Positions 53,250 through 64,000 of a stretch of 64,000 nt of DNA are shown piece after piece (within the stretch, counting starts at the first letter, position 1; each line of letters opens with the position of its first letter). The DNA comes from Globisporangium splendens (lineage: Eukaryota > Oomycota > Peronosporomycetes > Pythiales > Pythiaceae): positions 62,001 to 126,000 of the forward strand of contig VFIW01000099.1 of assembly GCA_006386115.1 (NCBI GenBank), given 5' to 3'. The notes under the pieces are model-generated. The model did no database searches. It was not told the origin of the DNA and worked only from the letters and a program-made list of their open reading frames with translations. The translations under genes were made by a program, and so were the position numbers.

Positions 53250-55686
53250 TTATTCTAGCAGCTCAAATGCAAGTGCAGACCTCAAGTCCAAGTTTGCGTC
53301 TTTCTTGTTCTCCGACCATACTGCAGCAGCCTTGATTGCATCCTCCGTTGGCATGAATTGCAATTTGTCCAGTTCTTCTTTTCCCACGTTTGCAGCAACA
53401 GCGCTGCTGGATTCGGCTTGTTTCTCTTTTTCCTGACGCTCCAAGATGTCTTCCATGTCGATGTAGGTCGTCTCTGGGTCGTTCGGATACATTTTACGCC
53501 ACGTTTTGCCCGCTTCTTTTGCTTTCCGCTGTTTCTCTTCGACTTCGGCTCGTTGCTGTTTCCGCTTCGCCTCGGCTTCTTTGGCTTTTTGGTCACACTC
53601 CGCTTTGCGCTGCTCTAAAATGTGCATGGACATCATGTCCTTTCGATGGAAACGATCTTCGGGAAGCTCTTCGTCATCGTCAACTGGGTCCCATTTCGTG
53701 GCGTGGCTTGTCATCGCACTCGCTTGAGGAGTGTCTATGGCATCCGGTCGCTCTAAATGAAACATTTCTGCCAACGACTTGGGCTTCTTCTGTTCTTGAC
53801 GGCTTTTCGTCACCTCCCCACTCTCATTTCCGTCTTCGTTCCCATGCAGCGCTTGTGCCAGAAGCCACAGTGCAGAGCCGCAGTCCGGGTTATCCGTGTC
53901 CCACGTTTTGTCGATCTGCAATTTCAACGTGAGGCTCTTTTTTGCCCGATCTAATGTGACTTGAGCGGAATTCACCTGCACTGGATATGGCAGCAAGATG
54001 CCTACACACAGATGTGCAATAACGGCGACTGTGAGGTGACTTTTGTATAGAAAAAAAGAGAAAAAAACACCCGCCTCGACTTACTTAGATCGTGGTGGCC
54101 ATGCGCTTTAACACCGAGCAACTCTGGGCGAAGCTCGATCTCAAGTTGCTCTTTTGACTCAACGGGAGTCTGAAACCAAATGACCACTTCCAGAAACTCC
54201 CCTGCTTGCTGGAGAATTTGCTGCGAGAGCGGTTTTCCGTCTTTCTCAGCAGCCGCGATGCGTGTGCATGGTATCCTTTCCTCATCATCGGAGTTCTTCG
54301 TCATCACTTCATGTAGTTCCCAGCGTGCCGTAGCAGAAATCTGGAGAGTTTTGGGCTGCTCAGGTTTCTTCTTGTTCACTGTCTTGGTCGAGGTTGCCGT
54401 GGAGTTGCCGGTCACATCTTGGATCTTTGGCGCCGTTACTTTCCGAATGTAATGCCTTGGTGGCGGTAAATCGCCTCGATATGAGAGGCGAGGAAGCTTA
54501 TAGCGCGCGTCAAGCTTAATTTTGTGCTAATAAGATATCACAATCAATGGTGTATAATTTGCATAGATTAAGGAAGGCGAGGGATGTCATGGTGAAAAGA
54601 AAGTACACAAACCCAGTGTTTACCTTTTGATCAATGTACTCGATCGCCAATTCGCACACAAAATTGCGAAACGAGCCCGCTTTATCGAGCTTGCAGTCAT
54701 CGACGACCTGCGTGTTCACCGCAACGTCGAATGCCAACGACGTGGCGCCTTTCTTGTCTTCCACTTCATGTGGTGCTCCGAGACTTAGTGGCACGTGGAT
54801 CCCCTAGATCGTCAGAAAGAATATGAATGAGCCGTCTGCTAATGAACCAATTAATGCACCCATTGGCATTTGCATACCTCCTGCTCTTTTCCTTCGTCGT
54901 CGAGCTTCTTTTGCTGCGAGAACGTCTGGATGTCGTCCGAGTAGCACACGTTCACAAACACCTACGCCATATCACAAAGTCAGACTCATCAACGGCGTCC
55001 TGCTGAAAGTTCTCCACGAGAAGGTTTAATTTGTGACCTTTTTCCCGCTTTTCAGTTCGCTCGTCTTCATGACAAACCCGGGATGGACATCAATGTACAC
55101 CTAGACACACAACAAACAGCAGCCCAACGGTGTCAAAGCCATGTCGCTTGCCTCCTGCCAATAGCTCTGCAGACGCAGTGTTTACAATATGGAAGTGCAC
55201 TCACTCCCTCTTGCTTGGCAGCCAATCCGCTCGCTTCCATCACCTTGTTGCCTGGAAAGCGCGGCTTGAAGTCTATGCATGCAATCTCCAGATTAGAGCT
55301 CAAGCAATCGTCCAAACTCCTTCAGGAAGCACATCAGTTGCAAATCGGACCCGTCGCATTGTCGTTCTCGCCGTTGGCGCCGCCAGTTCTCGTCTTCGCA
55401 GTGGCTTTGAGCATTTCGAACAGCGCCGAGTCTGCGTCACCCTGCTGGTCCATACTTTGCATAACTCCCGCAGCAGGTCCTGAGCTCTCCAACTGCGCCT
55501 TCATGGACGCGATCAACTGGTTATACGCCTCGGGGTCCGTGCGCTCGAGGTTGTCCAACCACTGCTCGTGCACGTGCGTCAGTCAGCTCTGATTATGCGT
55601 CAATCCAAATTATCTCATGACGCAGCGCTTGCTGTGGCACGTACATCTGCGTACTGCTCCATCGTGGCGTCATCGATCGTCGGCAT
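53250..55686 (-). CDS. PIH1-domain protein, Kintoun-like dynein assembly factor (eight exons, 614 aa)
   Basis: Probable HSP90/R2TP co-chaperone for preassembly of axonemal dynein. Exons on the minus strand: 55686-55645, 55564-55351, 55272-55205, 55100-55038, 54961-54878, 54803-54624, 54526-54085, 54001-53250; phases agree at every join. The PIH1 N-terminal domain spans about residues 95-290 (VHPGFVMKTSELKSGKKVFVNVC, in part over a splice junction; then FRNFVCELAIEYIDQK). A CS/p23-like domain follows (LEVVIWFQTP to LLPYPVQVNSAQVTL). The C-terminus is lysine/glutamate rich and likely coiled coil, with TWRKMYPNDPETTYIDMED. One donor (after 55351, GTCCGA) is unusual. PIH1 proteins include PIH1D1-D3 and DNAAF2; size and the long tail favour DNAAF2 (Kintoun), which suits a zoosporic organism, but the paralogue is not certain. 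Confidence 0.85.
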
Positions 55687-56560
55687 TCTGAGACGGCAAG
55701 TGGGATATCAAGCGAATCAATCAGACACGCGCTCTATCTGCTCTCTCTCTCTCTGGTAGTGGTAATAGCGGTCGCGTGCGCACGTGGACGTGGAGCGAAG
55801 AATGCGGAGAGAGACCAGCCGAAGCGCCACTTTTTTCCATAATGTGCGCCATCATGGCACCGCTTTAGATTTTCCGCGCGCACTTCATTAAGTACGTGTT
55901 GTCGACGCCATACTTGCATTAAGTGCGCACTTTGGTTTCTATGGAGGAGAATTGATGCCCTGTCATTGGTGGCATGAAGAGCTGCTTACAGGTATGCAGC
56001 GATGCGCAGGAGCGACGGACGGCAGCGCGAGAAGAAGAAGGACGCTATGTGTGTCTCGTGGTTGTAGAACACACAGACGACAATTGACATGATCAATCGT
56101 CAAGTAGGTCATGGAAACATGGGATGCAATGCGTATGCAGCAGCGAAGCCATCGATAATGAAGTCGGAGCCAGGCCGATGGCTGCGTCTGTAGACATGGA
56201 GACGACACTAGACGCATATCGATGTGAACAAAGCAAACGGTGTGTTTTCGTGGATGTAGACGACATGCAAGACACCAAGTGGACAGGATATGCGAACTCG
56301 TTCATTTATTTGCCAACTCTTTCAAATTCTTTCTTTTTCCCATGTGCTTCTTGTTGGAGATGGTGCTGGTAGTCAGCGAATCACTCAACGGCCAAGTGGA
56401 CCTGCTTCACTCGCGCCATGCGCTTCCTCAACGAAAGCAACGCGGCCACGTGTGCACGAGCAAAAGCACAAATCCACACTCACTGCCGTCTCCGTTCTTC
56501 ATCTTCCCATCAATACCCAAAAAGCACAGGTGGAGAAAAAAACACCCCAGGTGAGAGAAA
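55687..56560. other. Intergenic between PIH1 and eL21 genes
   Basis: About 870 bp upstream of the PIH1 gene and downstream of the eL21 gene (both minus strand). Contains a CT microsatellite at about 55738-55753. No gene recognised. Confidence 0.5.
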
Positions 56561-57131
56561 TTACATAAGGTCGACGAAAGGCTGTGGAGCCATGGTGATT
56601 GGGAGAGCACCCTTGGTCTTCAAGGTGTACGCCTCCTTTGGTGGGGTAGGCTGACGCTTGATGACAGCACGGACTGTTTAGGCAAAGAGCACACACGGCA
56701 ATGGATTAGAGAACAGGAAATGGACTAACTCAGTGGCAATGAGTTGCACAAGTAGACGTACCGCCGGTGGCAGCGGCTTCCTTCTTCTTCAATTCGTTCT
56801 CCTTGACACGGGTAAGGAAACCTTGACGGCACTTGGACTGGTGCACGTGCTCAATGCGCACGTTGATGTGCTTGTGGATGATGCGGTTGCCCACAATCTT
56901 GTTCACACGGACACCGACAGCGCGCTTGGTGATGTTGTACACACGGCCAGTGCGACCGTGGTAGAACTTGTGTGGCATACCCTTGTGGATAGCACCGTTG
57001 GCCTTGATGTCCACGTAGTCACCGACCTTGAACGTACGCATGTACGTCGAGAGCTTGATCATACCGCTTTGGCGGAATGGGCGAGCGAACATGTCGCGCG
57101 TACGCGCACGGTAACCGAAAGAGTGCGGCAT
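56561..57131 (-). CDS. RPL21: 60S ribosomal protein eL21 (two exons, 160 aa)
   Basis: Large-subunit ribosomal protein. Exons on the minus strand: 57131-56762 and 56673-56561, GT-AG intron of 88 bp (donor GTACGT), joined in phase 1. The start [20 protein letters not shown], the central [20 protein letters not shown] with [11 protein letters not shown], and the last-exon QPTPPKEAY block are diagnostic of eL21. Length 160 aa matches the family. A TTGCAG just upstream of the ATG (near 57152) could be the acceptor of an intron in the 5' untranslated region, common in ribosomal protein genes. It is divergent from the FIP1 gene. Confidence 0.97.
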
Positions 57132-57151
57132 TTTTGATTAGTTTCTCCTGC

Positions 57152-58011
57152 AAGAGCCAAAAGCACACACACGACCTGTTAGTGTCTTTCTCATCCATCA
57201 CCATCCTGTGACTGCATAGGTGGCTTTCAGGAAGGAAGGGCAGCTGCGGTTTGCTCGCTGACTGCTGTGGCTGCTGCGGTGCACTGTTGGTTTGCTCCAG
57301 GCTCGTCATTGTGCGCCATCGATCCCGGTTCGCTGTCACAGTCTCCGTGTTCCTGTATGTCGCCGTGTAGATGGTGATCCCACAAAACTGATCGCTGCCT
57401 ACATCGAGTCGCGCGTTGTGTCGGCGGTGTGCATCATTCAAATCCTGAGAGGAAACACCGATAGTCGATGCATTGTCTCTCTCGTCCACTGTTCGTTGTC
57501 GTCGCGTCATTTCCATTCGAAGCGTATGCTGCACGCCGCACTCGCTGCGTCCGCTCATTCCACCGCCGACCAGAAGCGCCGCTCGCACCCACAGAGCCAG
57601 CAGCTGTCATCGGCCATCGCCCACCCATTCCGCCCACAAGAAGCGCTGAGCGTCCGCTTACCTGCAGATCTGAACGAGACAAGAACTGGTTTTCCCTGCG
57701 CACGCCGCAGAACTGGAGGAGCTCCGCCAACAGCGAAAACTATTGGCCGCGAAGGCGTCAGCATACAAACTCCAAGTCACGCGACCGCGAGCCAATCACC
57801 TCCCCTCCCCAGTCCTCTTGCTGCAACAAAAGAGCAAAACGGGTCGGGTCAAAACACTCCCCACACAACCAGTAAAACCCGCAAGATTGGTTGAGTTCAA
57901 ACCCGTGAAACCCGGGTTTGAAGGCGGGTTCTCGTACTTAGTAAGGTATATAAAGTGCACACTCGCTGTGATGGTTTCCCTCATACAGCGATCCGACCAT
58001 CCTGACCCAAT
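57152..58011. other. Divergent upstream region of eL21 and FIP1 genes
   Basis: About 860 bp between start codons on opposite strands. No gene recognised; a possible 5'-untranslated-region intron of eL21 lies at its left end. Both promoters must lie here, but no clean initiator match was found. Confidence 0.5.
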
Positions 58012-60274
58012 ATGGAGGTGAGCTGTGTGAGAGGCGCTCTGTCTGTGGATATGAACGCTAAGCGCTGTCTATACAGTGCGTTATATACTTACTGTATGTG
58101 CACGTGCGCGTTTGTACGTTTAGGACGAAGAGTTTGGCGAAGACGTGCTGGTGACGGCGAAGGAAACGACGCGCGAGGCATCGGCATCGGCGACTGAAGA
58201 GTGGAAGGACTCGACCACCAAGAGCAGCGCTACTGCTGCTGCGAATGGAGGCGACAACGATGACGACGACGAAGAGCTCTACGGCGGCGTGTCGATCAAG
58301 TTGAACGCGGAGCCGGACAAGAGCGCCAAGGTGGTGCCTGCCAGTAGTGGACTGGCGGCGGTGAGTTTGCGATGCAAATAGCAGCTATGGTGTGAGCTCT
58401 ATGCGTGTACTGAACAATGGTTATTATGCGAATTTGAACAGCGCGCGGCAGGTGGAGGCAATGATGATGACGACGACTTTGACGACGATGAGGACGAAGA
58501 AGACATCGCGATCGTGCTCAACAATGACTCGAAAGGCAGCAAACCGACGCTGCGCTTCACAGGAGGTGCGTGGTTGTTTATTTGGCGAAGCATTTGTTGG
58601 TAAATACTCAAAAAGTGCGTGATGTGCATTAGGTGGTGCGAGTCGCTATGTTCGCGGCAGTTTTGCTGGCGGGCCGCAGCATGTCCCCTCTGGTGTGTCG
58701 CATCTGCACCACAAGCAGGGCGAGGTATGCCATATTTGCCTGTTTGCATGTGGATGAAGTTTTTTTGACTGAGTTTTATGTGGTAACAACGTGTTGTATT
58801 GCTGTATGAAGGGGGATGCGGATAGCATCGATGACCTGGCGATGTTTGGCGGACGTCGCACGGCGTTTGACGTGGACATTGATATGCTGGAAGACAAACC
58901 GTGGCGGAAACCTGGTGTCGATATTTCGGACTATTTCAACTACGGGTTCGACGAGCATTCCTGGCGGGTCAGTTGCATTTGTCCAGTATCGGGCTAGAGC
59001 CTATCGATCGTGTCAGTGCCTAATCCAAATCCAATGTTGTGTGTGTGTGTGTTGTTGTTGTTAACCTGAATACGTTGATGCAGGAATATGCAGGTCGCCA
59101 GCTTCGACTGCGTCGCGATCTCGCCATGGAGAAGACCCGGGAGCAGGCGGCTCGTCAGGCAGTATCTGCTGCCTCGCAGCCTCCTGTCCACGACGTCAAA
59201 TCCATGCAAGGACCACCTCTAGGAGGCGGGATGCCACCAAGAGGAGCAGCGTTTCCAGGCGGCAACGGCCAACAACCAATGCAAATGGGTCCAGGCGGCA
59301 GCAACAACCCACAAGGCGAACAATCTACGGGAGACGCGAACCAGCAACCACCTAATGGACAGTGGGGTCCAGGAGGCGGGATGCCTCCAATGGGCGGCAT
59401 GGCGCGAGGTCCTCCAGGACCCGGTGGAATGGCAGGACCCCATGGCGCGCCAGGTCCGCACGGGTTCATGCCACCGCCACGCGGATGGCACCCTGGGATG
59501 GGACCACCGCCACATGGCGGTGCACCAGGGCCATATATGCATCCATCGCAAAACTGGGGAGGCGGAATGCACGGCGGCCCTGTGCCAGGTCACTGGGGTG
59601 GTAATGGAGCCGGCCGAGGTCCCCCAGGACCGTGGATGGGCGGACCTGGTCCTGATGATATGGGTGGTCGAGGAGGTCGCGGTGGCCGTGGTGGCGGCCG
59701 TGGGGGTCGAGGTGGACGTGGCCCGCGTGATTTTGACGACCGCGGCGGCAGAAGACCAGACGACAAGGACAGCCGCGACGAGAGCAGCCATCGTGGAGAT
59801 AGTCGCTCGCGCGATACAAACCACTCGGCACGAGACCGATCGCGTTCGCGGTCGCGAGGGCGTCGTCCAGATCGAGACTCGTCTCGAGACACCTCAAAGA
59901 GCTCTGGTCGTGATGGCATCAACGATGCCGGTGGAGACGGACGAGGGGATCGAGACCGAGGAGGTCGTGATCGTGATCGTGACCGTGATCGGGACCGGAA
60001 TGACCGCGACCGCGACCACCGGAACGATCGCGACCGAAACGATCGAGGAGACCGGGACCGCGGTGGTCGCGACCGAGACCGTGAACGCCGCAGCGATCGC
60101 GATCGAAGTCAACAGGACAAAGACAGCAAGGGACGAGACCGCGACAGTCGAGGTGCTCCCCGCTCGGACGACCGGGACCCTCGCAAGCGTCGAGACCGGG
60201 ATGAAAGTAGCGGCGGTGGAGGAGGAGGTTCGAGCAGCAACAGCAACGACCAGAGATATAAACGAAGACGCTAG
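58012..60274 (+). CDS. FIP1: FIP1-like pre-mRNA polyadenylation factor (six exons, 601 aa)
   Basis: Subunit of the cleavage and polyadenylation specificity factor that tethers poly(A) polymerase to RNA; nuclear. Exons: 58012-58017 (only Met-Glu), 58124-58360, 58442-58565, 58633-58724, 58812-58967, 59084-60274; all phases agree. The acidic N-terminus is typical ([18 protein letters not shown]). Exon 5 carries the FIP1 signature [18 protein letters not shown], which is decisive. The last exon encodes a proline/glycine/methionine-rich stretch, an RGG-like glycine-arginine block ([15 protein letters not shown]) and a long RD/RS-type arginine-aspartate-serine tail, as in animal and plant FIP1 RNA-binding ends. 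A TG microsatellite lies in intron 5 near 59040. It converges with the DPH6 gene; the stop codons are only about 54 bases apart. Confidence 0.93.
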
Positions 60275-60328
60275 ATTTTCACAGAAAGCAGTAGCGACAC
60301 TTGCGCACACAGCACCAGCTCCTCTCTT

Positions 60329-63101
60329 TTAGATTTGCTTGCGGAGCCATAATTCCGTCTCTAATTTATCTAAATCGTGCGCTGTCACTTGAACTGCAAG
60401 CAGCGCGTCATTTTGGATCGTCTCGGTTGGAACAAACGTCATCGCAGGCAGCGCTCTGTCCGCAGCCAATGGATGCTGACACAACGCTGTGATCGCATCA
60501 CGAAGAGCTACAAGCACACAAACCATAATGAGATGATGTGAAATATATAAGCAGAGGTGTGGAGATGAACGTACCTGAAGCGATCTCAACTTCACTTTGG
60601 AACGCAGCCATTTGGTAAAAGACGCGGAAATGCAGCACGCGGTCCCATGGGAGCTGCGCGTTCGTCAGGCTTTTCTCAATGCACTTGACGAGACCAAGTG
60701 CGCTCTGGTGCACTTGATCTGCCTCAAGAGCTTGCTTTGATGGCGATGGCAACGTGGCCATGCACACGATGAGACTCACTGCACGCGGGATGATGCTCGT
60801 TTGGCATTCGAACTCCCATCCACTGTTATCAATTTGGCTATTGAGTTTGAACACCGAGCTGACTGGTCCAAGGTGCTTGAGCACGCGATGGCAGAACGCC
60901 TGCAGTTCCACTTCCACGAGCGCGTGGCGAGGCAGGTGGGAAACCTGGATCACCAGCAACGGCGCCTTGGTGACCAACGCGACGCGTTCTTGGTCCTTGT
61001 CGACCTCGTCGTCGCTCTCATCGCTGTCGACAACGTCTTCGAATCGATCCTTCAGCCCCGCATTCGACACCATTTGCGCGCGGCACACCTGCGTCAGGTC
61101 AGCGACACTCGATCCACTAGTATCCATGGCAGTCGTGTACACAACCGCCGAGCAGATATGACGCAAGTTGGACTCGAGCGATTCAAGCACCTTGCCTGCG
61201 TTGCGATAGCACTGCTTGGCCTGAGCCACATGGTCAGCGCCGACGATCTCCATCGTCTGCGGCAGAAACGAGACTTGGCCCGCTAAGAGGATGAGCGACT
61301 TGTGCAAAATGTTCGCTTGGCTGTACGGACCAATGCAGTTTGGTGCCCATGCCGATATGCTCTTGATGTGCAGCACATCGCGCGTCACACGTGACGATTG
61401 ACGCAGTTTGCTTTCGCCACTGCCGCGGATCCCGATGCAATCCATGAGCACACGAGCTGGCAGCGACCCAACTTCGACGCAACTGCGCGATGGCGGCATG
61501 TGCGTGCCAAAGTACTTGCAGTACTCGGCGTTAATTTGGCCAAACTGGTTCATGTCTTGGACGTAGAGATGCACAAAGCAGACATCTTCCAACGTCATGG
61601 ATTCCTTAGCCAGCGTATCTGTGTGACACATAATATAATGAGCAGATGAGTCCAACGTCAAAGGCTAACTCAGAACGTACCTCCCTACGCGTTAGCATAA
61701 TCTGTCAGGCATCTTACCTTTGGCATGATCAAAGAGCTCTTTAATTTCCTGCTCAAGCGTGAAGGATGCACTGTTTGAGCACATGAACCCGCTCAAGTAG
61801 AAGAGATTGCGGAATTGACGATGCGCTGAAAGAAATGCACGACCCGTTGGTGCCGTTTGAGCAAGCGTTGTTGCGCTAGTTGCATCAGATCCTCGTGGCT
61901 TTTCCTGGGCACTGAGAGTCAAATCTGGTACAAAAGAGGAGATCGGGAGTCGTGATGCAAGCTTCGAAGGACTCGCGGGTTCCTTGTCTTCCAGGTGGCA
62001 CTTTTCAATCACGAGAAACGCCACCGGCGCAAAGTAGTCGTCAGAATGCAGCACGACGCGAGACGAGTCACTATGAAACACACATGTGCCACACATATAC
62101 ACGTCAGTCCTCTGGCTTGGCAAATAAAGAGTCAGAGCCTAGCTTTCTGCCCACGTACATGACGATTCTCTTTTTGAACAATGGACAATCCAAAGTGAGC
62201 GTCTCGTACTCTCCACCTTCTCCACATACGTTCAGCTGATACTTGTCTTGCTGTACAGCACGACCAAACAGTAATCAACCCATTAGCAGGATTCCGCACA
62301 GAGCATCTACCACCACCACGTTTGAAAGTACCAGTGCCAGAAAATCCTGCTGGAGCTCTTCGATGGTCTTGCCGAGGTGCTTGCGAGGCGTGAGTCCGAT
62401 GGACGCGACTTTCACGAGAATCGCCTCAATTCCGGATTCGACCATGTCGTCCAGAAGATCCTCCTGCTCACGTCGCCACAGGTACCCCAGCGATGTCAGG
62501 CCAAGTCGCGAGCAGCTAAAGGGACACACGCATCAACAGCTTAGCCCCACTACATCCTACGCAAAAGCCTCTACAGCGCACTGTAACCTCTTGTACTCAC
62601 ACATTCTCCACGCGATTGCGCTGGTACGAGGAGAAGATTGCACCCGTGCAAACGGCTTCCACCTCAGGATAATCTGCCTACATGTGCGCGCATCGAATGG
62701 TTAGCAAGAGCGCCACCTGACCTTCCCGCCACCTGACCTTCCCACAACCTGACCATCGCACCACTCATCCGATCTCTACTTACCAGCACTTTCTCGAGCA
62801 AGCGGTAGAGATCTTCCACCTCGTCGCCATCAGTAGTGCCGTGATAGTCAATGTCCTGCTTGATGGCCGTGCCCGTGATGGTCTGCGTCACGAGCGGCAG
62901 CTCCATGCTCTCGGCGATGAGCGACACGACGTTGTGACCCACAGACTGGTACATGAACGAGTCGATCTCGGCGTCCTCGGGCGCCAGCTCGAGCGGCGGG
63001 TGCAGGTGTGCGAGACACACGATGTCGTGGCCGTAGCGCACGCACTCCATCATGGCGTAGCACGAGTCCTTGCCGCCGCTCACGAGCGCGACCACCTTCA
63101 T
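60329..63101 (-). CDS. DPH6: Diphthine-ammonia ligase with RidA-like domains (seven exons, 745 aa)
   Basis: Catalyses the last step of diphthamide synthesis on elongation factor 2: ATP-dependent amidation of diphthine. Exons on the minus strand: 63101-62784, 62677-62601, 62515-62332, 62241-62159, 62070-61718, 61618-60575, 60507-60329; phases agree at all joins. The N-terminal ATP pyrophosphatase domain starts MKVVALVSGGKDS (PP-loop SGGKDS) and runs through CTGAIFSSYQRNRVE, CSRLGLTSLGYLWRR and the DPH6 motif CGEGGEYETLTLDCP. Two YjgF/RidA-like domains follow: one from about SAHRQFRNLFYLSG with LEDVCFVHLYVQDM, a second from CIGPYSQANI with LLAGQVSF. This arrangement is known from fungal DPH6 (yeast YLR143W). 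It is divergent from the gene at 63300, with about 200 bp between the starts. Confidence 0.94.
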
Positions 63102-63299
63102 GCCTACTGCCTTACTGTTGCCTTTTGTGCATCAACACCAGTGAAAATTGGAGCCATTGGTACAGCGTACCACAAACAAAAAGAGTCCTGTATTTGATTT
63201 AGTGCGGTGCATTCAGAAGAAGAGTGCTCTATTAGAAGAGTAACGGTACAAAGGGCTTGTATTGAGATCTTGCTCTTGTTTTTGGCGCCAAATGCAAAA

Positions 63300-64000
63300 A
63301 TGAAGAGCGTCGCTGATGCAAATGCGGAGGGCGTGACCGTCGTGGACGTCCCATTATTGCACCAGTATGAGCGCCATTGCGCCACCACCAGCAGCAGTGG
63401 AGACGACCTGTTGTCGCAACACAGCGTGTCGTCGCAGCGGATGGCGATCTGTGACGACTGCGGCGTGGTCGCGGTCGCGAATGGACCGATCGTGGATCTC
63501 TTCCTCGCGAGTGGATTGGTGCTCATGTCCAGTGGCAATGCACACAGCGACGATGATGACGACCAGGATGCAGACGATGCAAAAGGCGATAGGGGTGAGC
63601 TTGTATCGAAATGTGTCAGCATTGTACGAATTTGCAGGCAGGAGCAGTGGTGTTACTGTTGAAAGAGTCGAGCAGCTTTGCGATTTTCCAGTGGAGAGAG
63701 CGGTTCAGCGACCGTCAGGTGTGCGTGGCGGAGCTGCCAGGTTGCACTGCGCCCCTGGTCGCAACCTCGCTAAATTTCGACGGGCAGTGGGGTGCGATCT
63801 CCGATTCGCGTGAACATCTTTATTTATTGGATTTCTGCTTCTTTGAGTGGTATGGACACTCCTCGTCGCGATGTGGTGGAGACATATTTCCTAGCCTGTC
63901 TGAGTCCAAGCGGCTGAAAATTGGCAGCTGCTCACGATCTGGGATCCTCCTGCGAGACAATCCTCTGGAGTCGGTTCGTCTTGCTTCGGTGACAGGAGGT
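63300..64000 (+). CDS. Unidentified protein, 3' end outside window (at least two exons)
   Basis: Exon 1 63300-63594, intron with GTGAGC donor, exon 2 from 63648 (acceptor GAGCAG), open to the window end; phases agree (phase 1). Exon 1 reads MKSVADANAEGVTVVDVPLL, then a SSQRMAICDDCGVVAVANG block and an acidic run (DDDDDQDADDAK). Exon 2 has DGQWGAISDSREHLYLLDF, which looks like one blade of a WD-type propeller. A Trm82/WDR4-like protein (tRNA m7G methyltransferase subunit) is possible from this pattern and the early acidic insert, but I would not assign it. More introns may follow. Confidence 0.6.

Noticed and set aside
59155..60310. Several long open frames on both strands over the last FIP1 exon
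   Set aside because: Low-complexity GC-rich RD/RG codon repeats leave all frames open; only the frame in phase with the FIP1 signature exon is credible.

Overview
The window reads as nuclear DNA of an oomycete (Peronosporales/Pythiales type). Evidence: nearly every cluster gene is preceded by a good match to the oomycete initiator/flanking motif (consensus GCTCATTYYNCAWTTTNYY); genes are compact, with either no introns or short GT-AG introns (donors GTACGT, GTGAGT, GTGCGT); Ty3/gypsy and LINE retroelements are present; and there is a flagellar dynein-assembly type PIH1 protein, as expected of a zoospore maker. The species cannot be fixed from sequence alone.

Region 1 (1-12.9 kb) is a retroelement nest: the 3' part of a chromodomain Ty3/gypsy element (1-3065, with a probable 3' LTR), a complete but coding-dead Ty3/gypsy element on the minus strand with 240-bp LTRs that look identical (3444-8527), LINE fragments abutting both, a small NTF2-like gene (9065-9451), and a 5'-truncated LINE with reverse transcriptase and RNase H (about 9636-12806). 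12.9-14.9 kb is empty as far as I can see.

Region 2 (14.9-48.9 kb) is the main interest: nine intronless genes of one SUT/SUC-like GPH-type MFS sugar transporter family (eight intact, one pseudogene) in about 31 kb, plus an intracellular-type GH1 beta-glucosidase (22105-23538) and, at the far edge, a secreted GH81 endo-beta-1,3-glucanase (46691-48931). Six of the nine transporters form three near-perfect inverted duplications: A/B (tail to tail), F/G and H/I (both head to head). A/B arms run from the initiator motif to about 250 bp past the stop codon, close to a transcription unit. F, G, H and I have nearly identical reading frames, while their 3' flanks differ from the stop codon onward and the F/G and H/I pairs have different upstream regions. 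The gene content suggests a beta-glucan or oligosaccharide route: GH81 cuts outside, GPH carriers import, GH1 hydrolyses inside. That pathway is inference; the substrate is not shown by sequence.

Region 3 (51.9-64 kb) is ordinary intron-containing housekeeping DNA: a PLP-homeostasis (YggS/PROSC) protein, a PIH1-domain (Kintoun-like) protein, ribosomal protein eL21, a FIP1 polyadenylation factor, a DPH6 diphthamide synthetase with RidA-like domains, and the 5' part of an unidentified gene. I built exon models for these by hand; reading phases are consistent throughout.
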